A stretch of DNA of 64,000 nucleotides. It comes from Alkalinema sp. RU_4_3 (lineage in GTDB: Bacteria; Cyanobacteriota; Cyanobacteriia; Leptolyngbyales; Leptolyngbyaceae). A model generated the notes under the pieces. The model searched no databases, was not told the origin of the DNA, and saw nothing but the letters and a program-made list of their open reading frames with translations. This document shows positions 10,364 to 20,174 of this stretch, one piece after another (within the stretch, counting starts at the first letter, position 1; every line of letters starts with the position of its first letter). Made by a program: the position numbers and the translations under genes. The stretch covers positions 47,548-111,547 of the forward strand of contig JAAUSA010000001.1 of assembly GCA_012031975.1 (NCBI GenBank). The letters are read 5' to 3'.

Positions 10364-11647
10364 CTAACCTCGGGTTACTACGGACGGTTGATAGTAACGT
10401 AGTTCGCAACCTTGGGCCAATCGCATAATGCCATGGTCACTGCGATAGGCCCACATTGAGTCTTGAATAATCGACGGCTGGACCTCAAATTGCAGTACAT
10501 CTTCAGCCGCGAGGTAGGTAATCGGATCGTTCGATCGATATAAGAAAATGCTCATACGATAGGAACCTGGAAAGAGGGATATCCGGCCCAGATCAAACCG
10601 AATTTCCACCTCGTCTTTGAGTGCAAATGGCGTAATTCCTTCTTCCACTGTACAAAGGCTAGATACCAACGTTCCAATGTCATCATAGATCCGCACTACC
10701 ACTGCACAATCACTAAGCGGACTATGGGCATGAAGCTGAAGTCGTAGGCTATGCTCGCGATCGAAGATTGGCGATCGGGTCGGACAACGATCCAGATCTT
10801 CCAATGCCGCATCAGTTAAGGCGATCCCATAGGAGCTTACAGTCCCAATCGCATCTTGATTGGTCGTTGCACTATTGAGGTAATGTTTTACCCCCGCTTC
10901 AGCGCTACCGGAAAAGACGAGTTCTCCCCGCTGCAACATGATCGCTGAGTCACATAACTGACGAATCGCCGCCATATTGTGGCTCACGAATAATACGGTC
11001 CGCCCCCCTTGGGCCACATCCTTCATTTTACCCAAACACTTATTTTGAAATTGAGCATCACCAACCGCAAGGACTTCATCCACAATTAAGATTTCTGGCT
11101 CCAGATGAGCCGCCACTGCAAAAGCTAACCGCACATACATCCCGGAGGAATAGCGTTTTACAGGCGTATCGAGAAAGCGTTCAACTTCGGCAAAGGCAAC
11201 AATCTCATCAAATTTCCGCTGAATTTCCGCTTTACTCATGCCTAAAATGGCACCATTCAGAAAAATATTTTCCCGTCCGGTCAATTCTGGATGGAATCCT
11301 GTACCTACTTCCAATAGGCTCGCCACCCGACCCCGTAAACCAATCCGACCCGAGGTTGGCTCGGTAATCCGGCTAAGCAGTTTTAGTAGCTGTCGATTTA
11401 CCCGCACCATTACGCCCAATCACACCCATCCGATCGCCTTGCTTAACTGAAAATTCGACATCTCGCAATGCCCAAAATCATCGGATCGCACCGATTTCAT
11501 GGCTTTACGTTGACTCGATCGCCAGCGCCAAATTTGTCTAGCTTGTGTCGATAGAAGATCCCGAAATGATTGGTATTGGCCTTGGGATTTTGGGCCAAGG
11601 GAGTAACGTTTACTCAGGTTCTCGACTTGGATGGCAATGTTTGACAT
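10364..11647 (-). CDS. wzt: Polysaccharide ABC exporter ATPase Wzt, with carbohydrate-binding C-terminal domain; frame broken twice
   Basis: The N-terminus is read from 11647 ([18 protein letters not shown]). The middle, [19 protein letters not shown] then [10 protein letters not shown], lies in a second frame. The rest ([18 protein letters not shown], the signature [14 protein letters not shown], Walker [15 protein letters not shown] and H-loop VLFVSHNM) is in a third. One T missing near 11474-11477 and one extra base at about 11390, just after the Walker A threonine, account for the breaks. The full chain would be about 427 aa. After the ATPase, roughly 170 residues form a beta-rich domain like the Wzt C-terminal domain that recognises the polysaccharide. 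It pairs with the Wzm gene 63 bases upstream. Confidence 0.88.
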
Positions 11648-11710
11648 GGTAAACTCGAAAGTGAGGGGACGGTGGAGGTAAGGTGCAAATTAAGGAGCCA
11701 AACAATATAG

Positions 11711-12544
11711 CTAAATGACATCGGCAAACGATCGCTCATAGGCCCGGAAGTAACGCACGCCTGTGATGAGCAGCAATGAAACAAACACGATCGACAGGCT
11801 AAATCCTGGCCAATATAGCTGCGCATCTCCACCCAGAATCGCCCAGCGAAACCCATCAATCACTCCCACCATGGGATTCAGACAATAAAGCCACCGCCAT
11901 TGCTCGGGCACAATGCTGCTGCTGAATCCTACGGGCGAAATATATAGACCAAATTGAATGATAAACGGGACAACGTAGCGAAAATCTCGGTATTTCACAT
12001 TCAGTGCCGATAGCCAGAAACCTGCTCCCATTGCGGCTCCAAAGGCCACTAGAATAAAAAAAGGTAAGGTAATAATTCGCCAGCTAGGCATGAAGTGATA
12101 CCATGCCATCAGCCCTAATAGAATAATTCCCGAAATCATAAAGTCAATAAAGCTGACAATCACTGCGCTCGTCGGCAGCACCAGCCGAGGAAAATAAACC
12201 TTGGAAAGTAAGTTCGCATTGCTAATCAGACTATTGCTCGACTCTGATAGGGAGTTGGCAAAAAACTGCCAGGGCAGCATCGCGGCAAAGACCAAAATGG
12301 GATAGGGAACACCTTGCGTGGGCAATTTAGCCAAGGTGCCGAACACGACTGTAAATACAACCATCGTCAGAAATGGCCGGAGCAAAGCCCAAGCCACCCC
12401 GATCGACGTCTGCTTATAGCGCACCAAAATATCTCGCCAAGCGAGAAAGTAGAACAATTCGCGATAGCGCCAAAGGTCGCGCCAATATTGCCGATCGGCG
12501 CGACCGGATTCGATCGAGAGAAACTGAGGGAAGGAGGACATCAT
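11711..12544 (-). CDS. wzm: Polysaccharide ABC exporter permease Wzm
   Basis: The protein has 277 aa with about six membrane segments. It has the ABC-2 exporter signature WRYRELFYFLAWRDILVRYK at the N-terminus, followed by TSIGVAWALLRPFLTMV, as in the Wzm/KpsM/TagG family. The frame is intact, unlike that of its ATPase partner downstream. With Wzt it should move the finished or lipid-linked polysaccharide across the inner membrane. It is preceded by the beta-helix protein gene with a 115-base gap that contains a duplicated CATGTATACG. The start could be either of two adjacent ATG codons. Confidence 0.93.
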   Translation of the reverse strand: MMSSFPQFLSIESGRADRQYWRDLWRYRELFYFLAWRDILVRYKQTSIGVAWALLRPFLTMVVFTVVFGTLAKLPTQGVPYPILVFAAMLPWQFFANSLSESSNSLISNANLLSKVYFPRLVLPTSAVIVSFIDFMISGIILLGLMAWYHFMPSWRIITLPFFILVAFGAAMGAGFWLSALNVKYRDFRYVVPFIIQFGLYISPVGFSSSIVPEQWRWLYCLNPMVGVIDGFRWAILGGDAQLYWPGFSLSIVFVSLLLITGVRYFRAYERSFADVI

Positions 12545-12659
12545 TGAGCCTATCGAGGTTGTAAACCAAGGAGAAATAACCTGATAGTCTTAAGCTGCCC
12601 AGGAACTGTCGATGATCATGTATACGCGCATGTATACGATCGTCTCCCCAGTTTCACGG

Positions 12660-15098
12660 TTATTGTGTTGCCAGCAAGTAGTAAGTTTGTCCGGCGATCG
12701 TGACAGGTACTTTTTGGGTCACGGCTTCCCCTGTTGTCGAGATCGGCGGCTGGACATTCGATAGCATGCCTAGAGTATTCCCGATCGGTACAGCGTTGGT
12801 AATCGTTACTGGGGTTGGCTTCAAGCGCTCAATGTCCATGCTAACCGTATGTAACCCAGCCAGAGAGTTCACTGAGAGTAAGAAACTGCGGTGAAAATCC
12901 GTTGGTAGAGTATTGCACTTCACTACAAGTTCAACTTCCGTAAACTGTGTGTTATAAAAGTTATTGCTTCGGGAGATCTTGGCCAATAACTGAATTTTTG
13001 ACCCGAGCAGTTGATCTGAGGCACAGAACATTGGCAGGATATAGTAATCAGCGGTATTCATCCACTGGGAACCAGTATAGATAAATGAAACCGAATCCAT
13101 GGCATTATTGTTCAGCGATAGCGTAATCAACACTGGGCCGCGCAGGTTTTTTAGCCGTGCCACCTTAGATTGATAATCAACAGTCAGAAGATTATTGTTC
13201 TCAGAATGGATCACCCGCGAAGTCGCGTTTGAATAGACCTTATTCGAATACTGAGCCAATTGAGTACTTTTAACGCCCGCAAACGTTGGGGTTAGTAGCA
13301 TGACCGACTGTAGTGGTCCTGAGTTAGTAGGTGCATCGATCGTGTTGGCCGCACCCACAGTAATCGACCAGTCAGTTGACGCAATATAAATGGGACAGGC
13401 TAAGGTACTAAACCGCACGGGTTGACTGTAGATATTGTTACTCAAGGGAAGGTAGTTAATTCGATTGATCGCGTCACTATAGGTTCGGCAGAAGCGACAG
13501 AGATTGGAGCTCGTAGAATCAAAGCTCAAATAAGCCATACGGGGTAACCCCATGGTCCCCCCCGACATTACGGTAACAGCTTGACCTGGCACAAAGCCAT
13601 GGTTATTGAGCAAGGTTACTGCGGCAGTTGTAAAGTCGATCGCTGCCGCTGGCACTTCAAACTGTACAAAGCCCGATACGTCTTGAACAAAGTCATCTGT
13701 ATAGGCAAATGGCTTACGATAGCCAAACAGACATTGTTCAATTAACGCATTTTTTCCCGTTGTTGCGATCAACTCGTAGGGATATCCACCCGCCGAATAG
13801 TAGTGGACTCGTAGACTATCACCCGCTGCGATCTTACTATTGCGCAGGGCAAAGATTGTTCCGGCAGCCACCGCGATCGAACATCCTGCAATGGTTTTAT
13901 CCGACTCAAATCGAATATTCTCCAGCGTCACACTCCCCTCACAGATTCCCGTTTGGAGGAGCCGACCAGAATGTTCGGAATTATGGCCGATGATCGCTAC
14001 ATGATTCGTCGTGTTAGCAATGAAGAAATCCGTATACAAGTTCTCTGTCGCAAAGCCGTGATACCATTTCAAAAATGCCGGACTGCCGTATAAACCGATG
14101 TTGTTATATGCCATTGAGCAATGCTCAAAAATAATGTCATGGCAGTTAAATCCGGTTAAAACATGGGCAATATGGGTATGGGTAACCCGTACATCTTGAA
14201 AAACTGCCAAGTCATTATTACGATCATTTTCCTGCCCCCCGCTATTAAAGAAAACCCCAAAATTCACTGGTTTGCCATTGAAGGGTCCAGTTGTTACGTA
14301 GGAAGTCAAAAGCAATCGTGTTAACCTGAGGCCCGTAGCGGTCGGTCCACCCAAATCATTAATCAACTCAATAAAGCCGCGAGCCATATTGGTATTAATC
14401 AGTTGTAAGTCGCGGATTTCGCTATTTTTATAATTAGACAGGCGCATCATTACTTTGGTCGAATCGTTGCCAGTCCAGAAAATCTGGGTCCGCTCACCAT
14501 AGCCCTTAATCACCAGATCCGTTGCACCTGAACCATTGGCTCCTGTGTTTTGATTCGAGGCGATCGGCAACTGTAAGGGGTTCTTGATCTCATACTTACC
14601 CGGATCAATTTCCAGCGTAATCCCTGGATTGAAGGATGTTGCCCCACCGCTAGTGGCATTGTAGGCTAAGGTACAAGCCCGCTTAATTGCCAGATTAAAC
14701 CGCTCTGACAAATCGGTGCCTTGACTCCGATTTGAGATAATACCAAACCAGATTGTATGTAACACTCCACCATCAAACACCCGCACCCAGCGGCCCACTT
14801 GGGCGGGGCTACTAACAGTTGAGGGGGCTAAGACAGTCCCACCAAAGTCATCCACAGCCTCATCCACACCATCGCCATTGCGATCGATGGCGATGGTCAT
14901 CTGCGCAGACCAAACAAACATTCCACCGCCATGGTCACCGGGCTGATAATAGCCCTTCACATAGATCGCATCAGTATTTACCACAGTATTCGGATCAATT
15001 TGCCGAAGGTCATCCATGGTATTTACTGATCGGACTGCATCAATCGATGGAGCCACAGTTTGTAAGGGTAAGGAAGGGGATTCAACTTTGAGTAGCAT
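12660..15098 (-). CDS. Large right-handed parallel beta-helix (pectate-lyase-like) protein
   Basis: The protein has 812 aa with no obvious signal peptide. Residues 25-90 (DDLRQIDPNTVVNTDAIYVK, then GGGMFVW and an acidic IDRNGDGVDEAVDD) resemble the N-terminal cap of pectate-lyase-fold and tailspike proteins. Residues about 150-480 show the repeating short beta strands of a parallel beta-helix, for example VIKGYGERTQIFW, SEIRDLQLINTN and VTLENIRFES. The C-terminal 300 residues are beta-rich and end PVTIAGQTYYLLATQ. It leads the operon containing Wzm/Wzt and the glycosyltransferases, so a role in cleaving, trimming or binding the exported polysaccharide is likely. No catalytic residues can be assigned by eye. 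Confidence 0.7.
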   Translation of the reverse strand: MLLKVESPSLPLQTVAPSIDAVRSVNTMDDLRQIDPNTVVNTDAIYVKGYYQPGDHGGGMFVWSAQMTIAIDRNGDGVDEAVDDFGGTVLAPSTVSSPAQVGRWVRVFDGGVLHTIWFGIISNRSQGTDLSERFNLAIKRACTLAYNATSGGATSFNPGITLEIDPGKYEIKNPLQLPIASNQNTGANGSGATDLVIKGYGERTQIFWTGNDSTKVMMRLSNYKNSEIRDLQLINTNMARGFIELINDLGGPTATGLRLTRLLLTSYVTTGPFNGKPVNFGVFFNSGGQENDRNNDLAVFQDVRVTHTHIAHVLTGFNCHDIIFEHCSMAYNNIGLYGSPAFLKWYHGFATENLYTDFFIANTTNHVAIIGHNSEHSGRLLQTGICEGSVTLENIRFESDKTIAGCSIAVAAGTIFALRNSKIAAGDSLRVHYYSAGGYPYELIATTGKNALIEQCLFGYRKPFAYTDDFVQDVSGFVQFEVPAAAIDFTTAAVTLLNNHGFVPGQAVTVMSGGTMGLPRMAYLSFDSTSSNLCRFCRTYSDAINRINYLPLSNNIYSQPVRFSTLACPIYIASTDWSITVGAANTIDAPTNSGPLQSVMLLTPTFAGVKSTQLAQYSNKVYSNATSRVIHSENNNLLTVDYQSKVARLKNLRGPVLITLSLNNNAMDSVSFIYTGSQWMNTADYYILPMFCASDQLLGSKIQLLAKISRSNNFYNTQFTEVELVVKCNTLPTDFHRSFLLSVNSLAGLHTVSMDIERLKPTPVTITNAVPIGNTLGMLSNVQPPISTTGEAVTQKVPVTIAGQTYYLLATQ

Positions 15099-15308
15099 GA
15101 CTTAATCCTGATTAGATGCAACTTGGACAAAAAGTAAGCGAAAAACCCACTGCTGAAAGTGGCCCTATGAATTTAACCACCAATGGAGAAAAAGCGGAGT
15201 AGACAGATTGTCCCTCGTTTTTTTTCATTCTTCTCCATTTTTTTACAATTAATTGACTAGGCTACTAGTAGAAACGGATAGATCCCTCGATTTAGTGGTT
15301 ATAGCCCT

Positions 15309-15479
15309 ATGAAACCTGTGTTCCTTGCTTCGCTTATATTCAGTATCACGATCCCTCTATTCACAGTATTTATGATTGGCTTTCGTCAGTCCTATCTCAT
15401 GAGCCAGGCCCCAAGCTGTCCCAACGGTCATGTCTTCCGGGTAAGCGATAATAGCTGTTATGCTTTGCAGGGAGAATAG
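15309..15479 (+). CDS. Small membrane-anchored peptide, copy 1 of a two-member family
   Basis: This is a 56-aa ORF. A hydrophobic N-terminal segment (FLASLIFSITIPLFTVFMIG) is followed by a short polar tail. The tail contains C-x12-C and reads VFRVSDNSCYALQGE at the C-terminus. A second ORF at 43481-43648 has the same layout and nearly the same tail (VFRVSDNHCYTLQGE), while its membrane segment is different. Conservation of the tail alone argues that both are translated. The peptide would be anchored in the inner membrane with a disulfide-capable tail outside. It is divergent from the beta-helix gene and upstream of the Wza/Wzc genes. I know no name or function for this family. Confidence 0.72.
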   Translation: MKPVFLASLIFSITIPLFTVFMIGFRQSYLMSQAPSCPNGHVFRVSDNSCYALQGE

Positions 15480-15657
15480 TGAGCTTGACCTATGAGGATA
15501 TCCGTAAATTCACGCTAGGCTAATGCTCCGGGACAATCTGCTGCGAAAATGCGATCGTAATTTCACAGTATGATAGTTTGGGAGATTATACTATGATTTT
15601 TTGAGATGCAGGGTTAATTGATTGGGTACTGAACAATTCTAAGGAGATTAGCATTCT

Positions 15658-16110
15658 GTGTTGAAACTCAATTTTGGATCATCTAAGGCAAGATCCATTC
15701 AGCGACAGGTAGATTTTAATAATCCTAATTATCTAGAGGGAGTTCCGACTTCCCTTCTTGAAACATTTGACGAAATTCAGTTAGATGTGATCAATCAAAT
15801 TCTGATAGCAGTTAAGCCTAAGCCTACGCCTAAGCTGGTTGACCTAAGATTAGATGTAAATCTTTTATTGGGTCGATTTTATATTGTTATTTTAGTCGGC
15901 AGGGATCAACGAAAACAGCGGCGTCAGTACTTTGTGACGAAGATTACGAAAATTGGCAATTTTTTGACGGCGATCGGATTGCTGGTCGGATTTAATCTAT
16001 TCATCAGTATACTTATATTTTCGGTTTTATATGTCATTAAAAGCAACCTAGGAATCAATATTTTTAAACAGATGCATTTAATTGATGTCCTCAATCGTCT
16101 CCTTGGCTAA
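15658..16110 (+). CDS. Small membrane protein of unknown function
   Basis: The protein has 150 aa and starts at GTG 15658 behind a clear AAGGAG eight bases upstream. Residues 1-95 are soluble and basic-rich, with the motif VDLRLDVNLLLGRFYIVILVGRDQR. Residues about 100-130 form a strong hydrophobic segment (FLTAIGLLVGFNLFISILIF and beyond), followed by a short tail. Similar small proteins are often seen near cyanobacterial exopolysaccharide genes, but I cannot name this one. It lies 175 bases before the Wza-like gene on the same strand and may belong to the export machinery. Confidence 0.7.
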   Translation: MLKLNFGSSKARSIQRQVDFNNPNYLEGVPTSLLETFDEIQLDVINQILIAVKPKPTPKLVDLRLDVNLLLGRFYIVILVGRDQRKQRRQYFVTKITKIGNFLTAIGLLVGFNLFISILIFSVLYVIKSNLGINIFKQMHLIDVLNRLLG

Positions 16111-16285
16111 GTATAGTCTAAACTAGGAACTGCCATGGTTGCCGGGATGTATAACTTGAGGTATAAGTTTGTCGGAACCTGCTAGAAGCAGAGTGGAGAA
16201 CGGGAATAGTAATAATGGATTTTGATGGTGCTGATTCAGCCACAAAATCTGAACTGATCGCCCCGCCTTCTACCGCCCCTCTCCC

Positions 16286-17534
16286 ATGAATCTGACCTCC
16301 TACCGTGCATTATCGATCGGGTTATGCTTTTTTATTGGACAAGCATCCCCATCCGTGACGATCGCGCAAACGCCCTATCCACCAGCAGCATCTCCTGCTT
16401 CGGGGGCAGTACCGATCATCGTTCCAGCACCTACGGCAGCAGCATCTCCTGTGGCAGGCAGTTCACCTGCGCCTACACCCGCTGCACAACCCATTCAATC
16501 GGATCCAACACTCGGTCCCATGCCCTTGATTCAAGCGCCCCCTGAAGCTCGGGGACCCAGAAAAGTGGGAAACCCCCGATCGCTCCACTCAACCCCCCTT
16601 GCGTCCGGCAACCTATACATTAGCGATCGGCGATCGAATTAACGTGGCGATCGCCTCAGTGCCAGAATTCAGTGCGGTGTACCAAGTGATGGTGGATGGC
16701 CGCATCACACTGCCAGTGATTGGCCAGGTGGACGTGCAAGGAATGACGGAACCGGAGGCCGCCCAGCATATTGCCCAGCGCTACACTGAGGCGCAGGTGC
16801 TGGTTAAGCCAACCATTACCGTTGTGTTGGCGGAAATGAGTAATCTGCATATTGCCGTACTGGGCGAAGTCAATCGGCCAGGGGCCTATGTCATGACACC
16901 CCAAAATGGAGAATTACCCACACTGACGGAGATTATTGAAAAAGCCGGTGGGATCACCCAGCAAACCGATCTACAGCGTATTCAGATTCGCCGACAGCAG
17001 CGACCGGGAAAGGAACGGGTCATCCAAACAAGTCTTTGGAAACTCCTAACAACAGGCGATTTGAGCCAAGATCTGGCCATTCGGGATGGGGATAGCATTT
17101 TCCTTCAAGCTGCACAGAACATTCCATCGGATGTGGCACTGACTGTGGGCCGATCGAATGTGGGCCAAGCTGAAATTCAAGTCAACCTGCTGGGAGAAGT
17201 GTTGACTCCGGGCCTAAAAGCTGTGCCGATCGGGACTTCATTGAATCAAGCCATTCTGATGGCGGGTGGGCTTACGGACCAAGCTAAGAAAAAATCGATC
17301 GAGCTGCTGCGTCTGAATCCCAACGGGACAGTATCACGACAGAAAATCGCGTTTAATTATAACCAGTCAATCGATGCCCAATTGAATCCAATCCTCCAAA
17401 ATCGTGATGTGATCCTAGTCGATCGATCGATGAGTGCCAAGCTTACCAACAAAATCGGTAATATCCTCACGCCAATCAATAGTGTTTTATCACTCTTCAA
17501 TGTGTTTAGCCCCTTTTTCCAAAAAACACGCTAG
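16286..17534 (+). CDS. Polysaccharide export protein, Wza family (Poly_export/SLBB); frame broken at a G4 run
   Basis: The first frame gives a signal peptide (ALSIGLCFFIGQASPSVTIA) and a long proline/alanine-rich linker. Near 16551-16554 the frame switches. Removing one G gives ARDPEKWETPDRSTQPPL, which leads directly into YTLAIGDRINVAIASVPEF, the Poly_export domain. The joined chain is about 415 aa. Two SLBB-like domains follow (IAVLGEVNRPGAYVMT and VNLLGEVLTPGLKAVPIG). The protein should form or line the outer-membrane exit channel for the polysaccharide. Two bases separate its stop from the Wzc-like gene, so they form an operon. The lipobox cysteine typical of E. coli Wza is not seen. Confidence 0.88.
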
Positions 17535-17536
17535 CT

Positions 17537-19921
17537 ATGAACCCTAAATTAGCAAATGAACCATTGCTAGCCAGCATCATGCAGAAGCTGGGGACACAAG
17601 CAGGTAAACCAGCCCAGCCTAGCACGGCTATAACTCAGCCGAGTCCCGATGACGAACTGGTAGGAGAAAAGACCTGGAGTCTAGCCCGTGTTATTGGAAT
17701 GCTCCGCCGAAAGGCGATCATCATCGGTATTTCATCCCTCGCCTTTGCGGGGCTCATGGGGCTTCGTACTGCTAAGGATATCCCTGAATTTCAGGGGAGT
17801 TTTCGGTTGTTAGTTGAGCCTGTCGTACGGGTGGCACCTGTTTCCGATCAACTGACGGACACCAAAACGCCGCCGCCCTCGGATAAAGGACTGGATTATT
17901 CAACTCAAATTGAAGTGCTATATAGCGCTAAATTACTGAATCCCATTCTGCAGGACATAGCCAATCGCTATCCCGGCTCGACCTATGATGCGGTAGTGCC
18001 GAATTTGAAGGTTGCCAGAATGGGGGAAACTAAAATTATTGAAGTTTCCTACCATGACTCCAATCCGGACAAAGCACTATTAATTTTGCAGAAGGTCGCC
18101 AAAAGCTATCTTGAATATAGTCGAGAGCAGCAACAGCAAGAATTAAGGCAAAGTCTCAATTTTGTCGAAGATCAGCTACCAAAAATTCAGAGTCGGGTCA
18201 ATGAATTAAATAAAGCTTTGGAAGATTTAAGAAAAAAGTATAATTTTGTTGAACCAGATAAATACTCAGAGGATTTGGCAAAGCAAATTGTGTCACTTGC
18301 CCAGCAGCGACAGGCCTTAGAAAGTGATATTGCTGCAATGCGACTTCGTGTTGAGATGTTACGGCAGCAATTAGGTAAGGCGGCAGCGCTCAGTCAATCC
18401 GCAAAGTATCAAGCTGTGCTTGAAAAATTTCAGGTGCTCGAACATCAAATCGCGATCGAAGCCGCCCGATTTGGCCCAAATAGTCCGAATATTCAATTGC
18501 TGAAGCGGCAGCAGGAAAATCTGACGCCGATTTTGCTTAAAGAATCCGAAGCCGCCGTAGGTGAACAACTAGCAGTCACAGAAAGTGATTTGCAAATCTT
18601 GTTGGCGCGCTACGGCTCGATTACAAAATCCTATAATGGTCTGAATCAGCAATATAGTGAGTTACCTAATATCTCTCGACTGTTTAATGAGTTTAAACGT
18701 GATTTGGAAATTGCTACGGCTAGCCTGACACGATTTTTGCAAACCCGTGATACCTTGAGGACCCAAGCAGCCAAAAATGATATTCCCTGGCAGCTTCTGT
18801 CAGAACCCAAGGATCTCAAGTTGCAACCAGGGGGAAGTCCAATCAAGGCTATGACCTCCGGGGCGATTACAGGTATTTTTATTGGGATTGCGATCGCAGT
18901 ATTGATTGAAAAGTTAGAGAATACATTCTATGTGGTGGACGACGTCAAGTACAAGATTCGGCTTCCATTGATTGGCGTTATTCCAGTCCATCCTGATTTG
19001 AAAGAAAATGTGCCTGGATTACATATTGTTGATTTACAGCTAGCAAATAAATTGAGTGATCGGGCACCATCATCTGTAAAATCAGCACCAAGGACGCTGC
19101 AAAATTGCATTGCCGAACTTCTATCAGGGGAGAATGCTATCCTTGACGGTGATGCCATGACATTGGCAATTTCCCAAGCTAGTGCTGGCACCCATGCTAC
19201 GAAATTAAGCCTGGATGATGTCTTAATTACGGTGGAAAGTCATGCTAGTCTGAATGGCAGTAAGCCGGAGCAAAATTACTGGTTGCGCGAATATGATGCC
19301 TATGGCTTCATGGAAGCATTCCGGACCTTGGGTGCCAACTTAAAACGGACAGCCTTACCCAAAAAATCTTTAGTTGTGACTTCGGCATTGCCCTATGAAG
19401 GTAGAAGTACGGTTGCAATCCATCTAGCTCAAGCGATCGCAGCCATGGGACAGCGTGTCCTATTGGTTGATGCCCATTTACGGAAAGGGAGTAGTCAAAT
19501 CCATACATTAATGAATTTACCCGAGAGCCGGGGATTGAGTGATTACCTTACGGAGGAGGCCTCAATTTTGGAGGTGATTCAGCGCTTATCTTGGGAGTCC
19601 AACTTATTTGTCATGCCGTCCGGGACCTCAGCGCTTGATCCAACTCGGCTCCTCGCTTCTGATCAAATGATTGAGTTGATGCATCAGATGGAGCAAAGTT
19701 TCGATCTAATTATTTATGCGACACCACCTTTAATGGGGCTAGCTGATGTAAAACTGGTAGCAGCTGAAGCCGGGGCAATTCTTCTCGTTACGCGGCTGGG
19801 TCGTCGAGGCAGTGCCGATGCCCTGGCCTATACAACAAACCGATTGAAGGAAGCCCGGTTGCCGATTATTGGGATCGTAGCCAATGGCGTCCCACATTAT
19901 ACTGTAGATCTCTACGCTTAA
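17537..19921 (+). CDS. Wzc-like polysaccharide co-polymerase with a degenerate tyrosine-kinase domain
   Basis: The protein has 794 aa. After a ~45-residue disordered N-terminus, a Wzz domain spans about 45-490: first membrane segment near 55-75, a long coiled coil around 195-390 and a second membrane segment near 437-460 (AMTSGAITGIFIGIAIAV). A ~110-residue insert precedes the BY-kinase domain at about 605-790. Its motifs are altered. Walker A reads ALPYEGRSTV (Lys to Arg), Walker A-prime reads LLVDAHLRKG (second Asp to His), and Walker B reads LIIYATPPLMG (Asp to Ala). The C-terminus has two tyrosines (HYTVDLYA) instead of a tyrosine cluster. It probably controls chain length as a scaffold rather than as an active kinase. 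It is directly downstream of the Wza-like gene. Confidence 0.9.
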   Translation: MNPKLANEPLLASIMQKLGTQAGKPAQPSTAITQPSPDDELVGEKTWSLARVIGMLRRKAIIIGISSLAFAGLMGLRTAKDIPEFQGSFRLLVEPVVRVAPVSDQLTDTKTPPPSDKGLDYSTQIEVLYSAKLLNPILQDIANRYPGSTYDAVVPNLKVARMGETKIIEVSYHDSNPDKALLILQKVAKSYLEYSREQQQQELRQSLNFVEDQLPKIQSRVNELNKALEDLRKKYNFVEPDKYSEDLAKQIVSLAQQRQALESDIAAMRLRVEMLRQQLGKAAALSQSAKYQAVLEKFQVLEHQIAIEAARFGPNSPNIQLLKRQQENLTPILLKESEAAVGEQLAVTESDLQILLARYGSITKSYNGLNQQYSELPNISRLFNEFKRDLEIATASLTRFLQTRDTLRTQAAKNDIPWQLLSEPKDLKLQPGGSPIKAMTSGAITGIFIGIAIAVLIEKLENTFYVVDDVKYKIRLPLIGVIPVHPDLKENVPGLHIVDLQLANKLSDRAPSSVKSAPRTLQNCIAELLSGENAILDGDAMTLAISQASAGTHATKLSLDDVLITVESHASLNGSKPEQNYWLREYDAYGFMEAFRTLGANLKRTALPKKSLVVTSALPYEGRSTVAIHLAQAIAAMGQRVLLVDAHLRKGSSQIHTLMNLPESRGLSDYLTEEASILEVIQRLSWESNLFVMPSGTSALDPTRLLASDQMIELMHQMEQSFDLIIYATPPLMGLADVKLVAAEAGAILLVTRLGRRGSADALAYTTNRLKEARLPIIGIVANGVPHYTVDLYA

Positions 19922-20174
19922 CTGATTAAGGTTAGGTTTTGCGCTCATGTAATCTGCAAGATCTGGAGTATACTGAGATAGTAAAGGAAAAGCAATTGTC
20001 ATCTATGTGCATTTACTGAACATCCAACAAATTTAGCCTAAATTTAAATCAGAAATTAGTATTAGCGCGAATGATTAACCAACTGATTTCAACGAAACTG
20101 TATTTATCGAGGGAGAGCGAGCAACGCTACTCTATTCCCCTCGTTAGTACAATATTAACTACTCAGGCAATATA

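Noticed and set aside
10364..11647. Wzt as a true pseudogene
   Set aside because: Both breaks are small indels and all ATPase motifs survive in the three frames. The partner Wzm is intact, so an assembly error is the simpler explanation.
12660..15098. A prophage remnant, suggested by the tailspike-like protein
   Set aside because: No other phage structural, integrase or lysis genes are near, and the gene is embedded in a polysaccharide operon.
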